A DNA stretch of 9,716 bases from Bacteroidia bacterium (lineage in GTDB: Bacteria > Bacteroidota > Bacteroidia > JAESSM01 > NORP286). This document shows positions 5,216-9,716 of this stretch, in pieces; the first letter of the stretch is position 1; each line of letters opens with the position of its first letter. The DNA lies in the NCBI GenBank assembly GCA_016764115.1, contig JAESSM010000205.1:1-9716 (forward strand), given 5' to 3'. A model generated the notes under the pieces. It did no database searches. It saw only the letters and a program-made list of their open reading frames with translations, and was not told the DNA's origin. The translations under genes were made by a program, and so were the position numbers.

Positions 5216-8059
5216 ATGGCATCCGAAAAAAAATTATTTCTACTTGATGCACTGGCACTCATCTACCGTGCACATTTTGCATTTAGTAAATTTCCCAGAA
5301 TGACCTCAACAGGTATGAACACATCAGCTGTTTTCGGATTCACGAATACATTACTGGATGTGATCAATAAGGAAAAACCAAGTCACCTAGCAGTTGTTTT
5401 CGATACTATAGCCCCTACTGAAAGACATATAGAGTTTGAGGGGTACAAAGCCAACCGCGAAGCCATGCCGGAAGACCTTGTTATTGCAATTCCATACATC
5501 AAAGAATTGATTGCGGCTTTCAATATCCCCACTATTGCAATAGACGGCTACGAAGCAGATGATGTAATCGGCACCTTATCAAAAAAAGCAGAGGCTCAGG
5601 GATTCACTACTTACATGATGACCCCAGATAAGGATTTTGCTCAACTAGTTTCTGATAACACTTTTATATACAAGCCTGGGCGAAAAGGAAATGAAGTTGA
5701 AATACTTGGAGTACCTGAAGTCTTAAAAAAATGGGAGATCAAAAATGTTGATCAAGTAATTGACATTCTTGCACTTTGGGGTGATGCTGTCGATAACATT
5801 CCTGGAATTCCCGGTATTGGCGAGAAAACTGCAAAAAAACTAATTTCAGAATACGATAGTGTTGAAGGGTTAATTGATCACACAGAAGAACTTAAAGGAA
5901 AACAAAAAGAAAATGTCATTGAATTTGCGGAACAAGGTTTAATGTCAAAACGATTAGCTACGATTATTTGCGACATAGATTTAGAGTTGGACGAAGAGGA
6001 ATATAGATTGAAAACACCAGACAAAGAAAAAATTCAAGCACTCTTTGCAAAACTTGAGTTTAGGACTTTGGGTAAAAGAGTTTTTGGTGAGGAATTCGCG
6101 GTAAGTACGACTACAGAAAAAGCCATTAGCAGTAATGGGCATGTCAAGGAGGACAAAAAAAATAAACAAGTAGACTTGTTCGCACAAGCAGAAAGTCAAT
6201 CATCAGATATAATTGACAATGCACAGGAAATTATTGAGGTTAATTTAAAAACAATAGAAGATGTAAAACATAAGTACCTCTTAATAGATGATGCAACAAA
6301 AAGGGCAAGGCTTATTGCTGATCTCCAAAAGCAAAAGCGATTTTGCTTCGACACTGAGACGACTGCACTAAATGCCAATGCAGCTGATATTGTTGGACTT
6401 TCCATTTCCTTTAAATCACATGAGGCTTACTATGTTCCAATTCCTGAGAAGAAAGAGCAAGCAGAAAATATTTTGAATGAATTTAAAGAAGTATTTGAAA
6501 GTGATTCCATTGAAAAGATCGGACAAAATATCAAGTATGATATCATCATTCTAAAATATTATGGAATTGAAGTTAAAGGGAAAATTTTCGATACCATGAT
6601 CGCGCATTACCTTTTAGCTCCGGAAATGCGGCACAATATGAACGTACTTTCAGAAACTTACCTTGGCTACTCTCCTGTATCTATAGAGACACTAATTGGG
6701 AAAAAAGGTAAAGATCAAGGCAGTATGCGTGATGTTCCTATCGAACAAATTGTTGATTATGCCAGCGAAGATGCAGATATCACCTATCAATTATGGGAAA
6801 ATTTTCATCCGCAAATCAAAGAAAAAGGAATTGAAAAACTATTTGATGAAATAGAAATCCCTTTGATCCATGCCCTGGCAGAAATGGAAAAAGAAGGAAT
6901 CAAAATTGATGTTGAATCCTTAAAGGAATATTCCAAAGAATTAGAGGTTGACATTAAAAAGTATGAAAAGGAGATTTATCTTGATTCAGGAGAGGAGTTC
7001 AATATTGCATCTCCAAAGCAACTCGGAATTGTTTTATTTGAAAAACTAAAACTGGAAGAAAAGCCTAAGAAAACCAAATCGGGCCAATACGCTACCAATG
7101 AAGAAGTCTTATCCAGACTAGCTTCTAAACATCAGATCATCCAAAAGATATTGGATTTCAGGGGGCTCCAAAAACTCAAATCTACTTACGTAGATGCCCT
7201 ACCCAATATGGTCATTGAACGGACCAATAAAATTCACTCTTCATTCAATCAAACAATAGCAATTACGGGTAGGTTAAGTTCGCAAGACCCAAATCTTCAA
7301 AATATTCCAATAAGAACTGAAAAAGGTCGTGAGGTACGGAAAGCATTTGTTCCAAGAAGCGATGAATTCACTTTGCTCTCTGCTGATTATTCCCAGATTG
7401 AATTACGCATTATTGCAGATATTAGTGACGACCAAGGAATGCAGGAGGCATTCATCAATAATGAAGATATTCATACTGCTACTGCCTCCAAGGTTTATGA
7501 TGTTGCCCCTGAAAAAGTGGATGACAACATGAGAAGAAACGCAAAGACTGTGAACTTTGGAATAATTTATGGGATTTCAGCATTCGGACTTTCACAACGA
7601 TTGAATATTAAACGAGCTGAAGCTAAACACATAATTGACCAATATTTTGCCAAATATTCCAACATCCAAAAGTATATGGTAGAGACCATTCAGTTTGCTA
7701 AGGAAAATGGTTATGTAGAAACCATTATGGGAAGGCGCAGATATTTGCGTGACATCAATTCACAAAATGCAACAGTAAGGGGTTTTGCCGAAAGAAATGC
7801 CATCAACTCTCCTATTCAAGGTTCAGCTGCAGATATGATCAAAATTGCGATGATCAACATTCATAAGGATTTTCAAGAGCGAGAATTTAAGTCGAAAATG
7901 ATATTGCAAGTTCATGATGAACTGATCTTTGATGTGCACAAGGAAGAACTTGAACTAATAAAACCCATTGTTGAAGATAGGATGAAAAACGCCATCAAAA
8001 TGAAGGTGCCTATTGAAGTTGAAATGGGAACTGGGGATAATTGGTTGGAGGCGCATTAG
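5216..8059 (+). CDS. polA: DNA polymerase I
   Basis: This 947-residue protein is a full three-domain Pol I used in Okazaki fragment maturation and repair. The 5' nuclease domain (1-290) shows D11, D63, EADD at 113-116, TPDKD at 136-140 and WGDAVDN at 188-194, then a helix-hairpin-helix PGIPGIGEKTAKKL. The 3'-5' exonuclease (about 370-530) keeps D379/E381 in FDTET, N438 to D442 in GQNIKYD, and Y515/D519 in DYASED, so proofreading should be active. The polymerase domain has motif A around D724 (SADYSQIELR), motif B with R773, K777, F781 and Y785, and motif C around D901 (QVHDE). F781 is the residue linked to dideoxynucleotide discrimination. The linker (about 294-345) is polar and contains QVDLF. 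The ATG at 5216 fits the family start. The 203-bp upstream gap has no convincing promoter box. Confidence 0.98.
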   Translation: MASEKKLFLLDALALIYRAHFAFSKFPRMTSTGMNTSAVFGFTNTLLDVINKEKPSHLAVVFDTIAPTERHIEFEGYKANREAMPEDLVIAIPYIKELIAAFNIPTIAIDGYEADDVIGTLSKKAEAQGFTTYMMTPDKDFAQLVSDNTFIYKPGRKGNEVEILGVPEVLKKWEIKNVDQVIDILALWGDAVDNIPGIPGIGEKTAKKLISEYDSVEGLIDHTEELKGKQKENVIEFAEQGLMSKRLATIICDIDLELDEEEYRLKTPDKEKIQALFAKLEFRTLGKRVFGEEFAVSTTTEKAISSNGHVKEDKKNKQVDLFAQAESQSSDIIDNAQEIIEVNLKTIEDVKHKYLLIDDATKRARLIADLQKQKRFCFDTETTALNANAADIVGLSISFKSHEAYYVPIPEKKEQAENILNEFKEVFESDSIEKIGQNIKYDIIILKYYGIEVKGKIFDTMIAHYLLAPEMRHNMNVLSETYLGYSPVSIETLIGKKGKDQGSMRDVPIEQIVDYASEDADITYQLWENFHPQIKEKGIEKLFDEIEIPLIHALAEMEKEGIKIDVESLKEYSKELEVDIKKYEKEIYLDSGEEFNIASPKQLGIVLFEKLKLEEKPKKTKSGQYATNEEVLSRLASKHQIIQKILDFRGLQKLKSTYVDALPNMVIERTNKIHSSFNQTIAITGRLSSQDPNLQNIPIRTEKGREVRKAFVPRSDEFTLLSADYSQIELRIIADISDDQGMQEAFINNEDIHTATASKVYDVAPEKVDDNMRRNAKTVNFGIIYGISAFGLSQRLNIKRAEAKHIIDQYFAKYSNIQKYMVETIQFAKENGYVETIMGRRRYLRDINSQNATVRGFAERNAINSPIQGSAADMIKIAMINIHKDFQEREFKSKMILQVHDELIFDVHKEELELIKPIVEDRMKNAIKMKVPIEVEMGTGDNWLEAH

Positions 8060-8104
8060 AGGTGAATCGTGTATTCGTTGATTGGGGAATTCGTATATTA
8101 ATAT

Positions 8105-8121
8105 CCTCACTGGCGCGCATT
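8105..8121 (+). repeat. First copy of a 17-bp direct repeat (left arm only)
   Basis: CCTCACTGGCGCGCATT occurs here and again, identically and in the same orientation, at 8951-8967. In the second copy it runs into a complementary right arm that forms a hairpin. Here the following bases (GATTTGTTTATT) do not pair with it, so this looks like a truncated or decayed copy. It lies in the 161-bp gap between polA and the lipoprotein gene. The GC-rich core stands out from AT-rich surroundings. Confidence 0.7.
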
Positions 8122-8188
8122 GATTTGTTTATTGAGTAGTGTATTGGTTTAGTTGTTAATAGTTGCTGCACTAATTAACTTTCTTAGC

Positions 8189-8217
8189 TTGTACAAACTT
8201 AGAAAACGATATATTTG
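8189..8217 (+). promoter_or_regulatory. Bacteroidota-type promoter for the lipoprotein gene
   Basis: TTG at 8189-8191, an 18-base spacer and TATATTTG at 8210-8217 match the Bacteroidota promoter layout (TTG, 17-23 bases, TAnnTTTG). The -7 box ends only 3 bases before the ATG at 8221. Transcription would therefore begin at or right beside the start codon and the message would be leaderless or nearly so. The match is exact at every specified position, but it rests on consensus alone. Confidence 0.55.
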
Positions 8218-8220
8218 AAT

Positions 8221-8937
8221 ATGCGACAAGCTATTATATTGGTTACCTCTACGTTGATTTGTATCAACCTAAGCTGTATGAAAGATTCAGATATTCCAAA
8301 AACATCAGCAAATGATTCAATAACGGCACCCAATTGTGATTCAAGTTATAAGAGTATTATCCATTTTTCAAAATGGAGATCAGAATCAGGCTGGATAAGT
8401 AGAGGAGCGGCCTACGATATTATAACAGATTATACTGAAATTTATGAATTACTTGATTCAATTGTAAACTTAGACAATCAGAATTATTATGTTGTTAGTA
8501 AAATGTCATATATGATTGACACCAAATATGATAATTATAATCCCAGCAGCCCCACAACTATAACTAAATCCGATACAACTATACAATACAATTATATTAG
8601 AGAAGATTATTGCAACAAAAAAGTTTACCTCTATTTGTATGAAAAGGACTGCCTATTATATAATTTTAATAAACAAATTGGTGATACACTAAAAGCGGAT
8701 AGTTCCTGCGAAAGAACAATTGATCTTACTATCCAAACAATTGACTCAATTATAGTAGGGAATGAAACTTATAAGAAAATTAATTGCGACTACAAATATT
8801 CGGATGAATATCCATTTTTTCTAATAGAAGGTATTGGTTGCAGATTTGGCTTATTACAAGATTATTTTATCGATTATGAATATTTTCAGGACTGGGCGTT
8901 TTATAGTTTTTGGTTTAATGGAGAGGAAATTAAATAG
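8221..8937 (+). CDS. Putative lipoprotein, Bacteroidota secreted family of unknown function
   Basis: This 238-residue protein starts with a short hydrophobic signal and a lipobox-like NLSC, so C19 is the likely lipidated cysteine. The box is not canonical, as L is at -2 and N at -3. The mature part is rich in D, N, S and Y. It contains YYVVSKMSY (89-97), YIREDYCNKKVYLYLYEKD (125-143), LLYNFNKQIGDTL (145-157) and FFLIEGIGCRFGLL (199-212). This is a pattern I recall from uncharacterised secreted Bacteroidota proteins. Eight cysteines are present, two of them within the signal region. I chose the ATG at 8221. A TTG two codons earlier lies inside the predicted promoter box. The gene is flanked by two copies of a 17-bp repeat. 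Its molecular function is unknown. Confidence 0.75.
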   Translation: MRQAIILVTSTLICINLSCMKDSDIPKTSANDSITAPNCDSSYKSIIHFSKWRSESGWISRGAAYDIITDYTEIYELLDSIVNLDNQNYYVVSKMSYMIDTKYDNYNPSSPTTITKSDTTIQYNYIREDYCNKKVYLYLYEKDCLLYNFNKQIGDTLKADSSCERTIDLTIQTIDSIIVGNETYKKINCDYKYSDEYPFFLIEGIGCRFGLLQDYFIDYEYFQDWAFYSFWFNGEEIK

Positions 8938-8950
8938 ACTCTACTATGGC

Positions 8951-9000
8951 CCTCACTGGCGCGCATTTGTAATGCGTGCTAGCCTAGGGTCACGTACCCT
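8951..9000 (+). repeat. REP-like hairpin element with second copy of the 17-bp repeat
   Basis: The arms CTGGCGCGCATT (8956-8967) and AATGCGTGCTAG (8971-8982) pair over 12 positions around the loop TGT, with two G-T wobbles. A second small stem, AGGGT (8986-8990) with ACCCT (8996-9000), encloses a 5-base loop. The first 17 bases (8951-8967) repeat those at 8105-8121. The element starts 13 bases after the lipoprotein stop codon and is much richer in GC than its surroundings. No long T-tract follows, so an intrinsic terminator is possible but not classical. It resembles repetitive extragenic palindromes, and I suspect it is a dispersed family in this genome. Confidence 0.7.
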
Positions 9001-9089
9001 CTCTGTTTGTATCGACACAATTGTAGGCGAAATTAATACATACAAATGTATATTTTAGCGCTATTTGTAAAACAATAATAAAACTGTTC

Positions 9090-9094
9090 AGGAG
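9090..9094 (+). promoter_or_regulatory. Shine-Dalgarno-like AGGAG before the DUF2490-like gene
   Basis: AGGAG lies 11 bases before the ATG at 9106. Most genes in this window lack a recognisable Shine-Dalgarno motif, so its presence supports this start codon, although the spacing is on the long side. Confidence 0.45.
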
Positions 9095-9105
9095 TTTATT
9101 TATCC

Positions 9106-9716
9106 ATGAGAATACTGAAATTCTTTTGTGCGGTTATTTTTCTTGTATTATGCCTAAATGCAAAATGTACATATTATGCCTATCTTGGACATAACCAAAT
9201 TTGCCTCCACTGCTACCCTTCAACTACAACCAATACAGGACTGCTTCTTGAAACTAAGTTTCAAAAAAAAATATCAAAATATTTTAAGGGAGAAATAAAC
9301 CTCCAAACTCGGGTTATGGATAATTTCGGTACAATATCGGCTTTGATGCCAGAGGTTGGTATTTCAGCCAAACTTCATAAGTTTTTTTCGCTTAAAACAT
9401 GTTATCGTTATAACTTTATTCAAACTTCTGGTTCAAGAATCATCATTGCAGGGTATTTCAAATGGAAAAAGAAAAACTTTCCACTTAGGTTTCAGCTAAG
9501 AACCAGATTAGAGAATGAAGGTACAACTTCTTGGCGCAATAGACTAAGGCTGAATTTTAATTTAAGTAAAATTGTTGACCCCTATTCTTCATTTGAAATT
9601 TTTGATAATTGGTTGAAATATGATTTTATAGATGCTATTCGCTATGAAGTTGGATTAAAATGGAAGTTAAAAAAGAATATCAACTTCAATACACTCTATA
9701 GGTTTGAGAAATACTA
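9106..9716 (+). CDS. DUF2490-like outer membrane beta-barrel protein, truncated by the window end
   Basis: An uninterrupted frame from the ATG at 9106 gives 203 residues and reaches the window edge with no stop. It opens with a signal peptide (MRILKFFCAVIFLVLCLNAKC). Amphipathic strands follow, for example LLLETKFQKKISKYFKGEI (46-64), MPEVGISAKLHKFFSLKTCY (81-100), PLRFQLRTRLENEG (126-139), WRNRLRLNFNL (143-153) and IRYEVGLKWKLKKNINF (178-194). The arginine-rich RTRLE and RNRLRLNF strands and the final VGLKWKLKKNINFN pattern are typical of DUF2490 proteins, predicted outer membrane barrels of unknown function. Usual lengths near 220-250 residues suggest that a few dozen residues are missing. 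AGGAG stands 11 bases upstream. No partner or pathway can be inferred. Confidence 0.75.
   Translation, partial: MRILKFFCAVIFLVLCLNAKCTYYAYLGHNQICLHCYPSTTTNTGLLLETKFQKKISKYFKGEINLQTRVMDNFGTISALMPEVGISAKLHKFFSLKTCYRYNFIQTSGSRIIIAGYFKWKKKNFPLRFQLRTRLENEGTTSWRNRLRLNFNLSKIVDPYSSFEIFDNWLKYDFIDAIRYEVGLKWKLKKNINFNTLYRFEKY

Noticed and set aside
5981..6405. Minus-strand open frames of about 70 codons inside polA
   Set aside because: They are antisense to the well-conserved exonuclease and linker region of polA and have no recognisable content.
7329..7532. Plus-strand 67-codon frame within the polymerase domain of polA
   Set aside because: It is an out-of-frame shadow over motif A of DNA polymerase I.
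8215..8220. TTG start extending the lipoprotein by two residues
   Set aside because: This TTG is part of the TATATTTG promoter box, and the ATG at 8221 gives a normal signal peptide.
8834..9058. Plus-strand 74-codon frame overlapping the lipoprotein end and the hairpin element
   Set aside because: It is out of frame with the lipoprotein gene and runs through a hairpin repeat, with no protein-like features.
9034..9060. Small ATACAT/ATGTAT hairpin followed by TATTTTAG as a terminator
   Set aside because: The 6-bp stem is entirely AT-rich apart from one C-G pair and the tail is short, so it is not a convincing intrinsic terminator.
1..9716. tRNA, rRNA, CRISPR arrays, transposase genes
   Set aside because: I saw no tRNA-like cloverleaf, rRNA-like sequence, regularly spaced repeats or transposase motifs on either strand.

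Overview
The window looks like chromosomal DNA of a member of the Bacteroidota. The grounds are AT-rich sequence, few Shine-Dalgarno motifs, and two boxes that match the Bacteroidota -7 promoter element TAnnTTTG. A methylmalonyl-CoA epimerase, a DUF2490-type outer membrane protein and two secreted or lipoprotein families of the kind common in this phylum agree with this. I cannot place it more finely from sequence alone.

Layout. Positions 1-62 may hold the last codons of a plus-strand gene. An imperfect inverted repeat follows at 92-156. A tight minus-strand cluster, read from right to left, occupies 194-3895: methylmalonyl-CoA epimerase (mce), a membrane-anchored SGNH/GDSL hydrolase, a nitrilase-superfamily carbon-nitrogen hydrolase, and a WbpG/PseA-like N-acetyl sugar amidotransferase. 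The gaps in order are 20 bp, an 11-bp overlap and 3 bp. A divergent IscA/SufA-type Fe-S carrier gene (4015-4341) ends 2 bp from a convergent gene for a secreted coiled-coil protein (4344-5012). A full-length DNA polymerase I (polA, 5216-8059) follows, with all three enzymatic domains intact. A putative lipoprotein gene (8221-8937) lies between two exact copies of a 17-bp repeat, the second of which belongs to a strong hairpin. A DUF2490-like outer membrane protein gene starts at 9106 and runs off the right end.

How the genes may work together. The minus-strand cluster is the most interesting part. The amidotransferase family makes acetamidino groups on surface sugars and needs ammonia, which in known clusters is thought to come from HisH/HisF-like glutaminase partners. 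No HisH/HisF is seen here. Instead the gene 3 bp upstream encodes a complete nitrilase-fold amidase with the Glu-Lys-Cys triad. Nitrilase-fold domains supply ammonia to a PP-loop ATPase in glutamine-dependent NAD synthetase, so this pair could be a split amidotransferase of similar logic but different substrate. The SGNH protein could add or remove an acyl group on the same envelope glycan. This is inference and has not been tested here. The remaining genes look like ordinary housekeeping or envelope genes with no evident functional link to the cluster.
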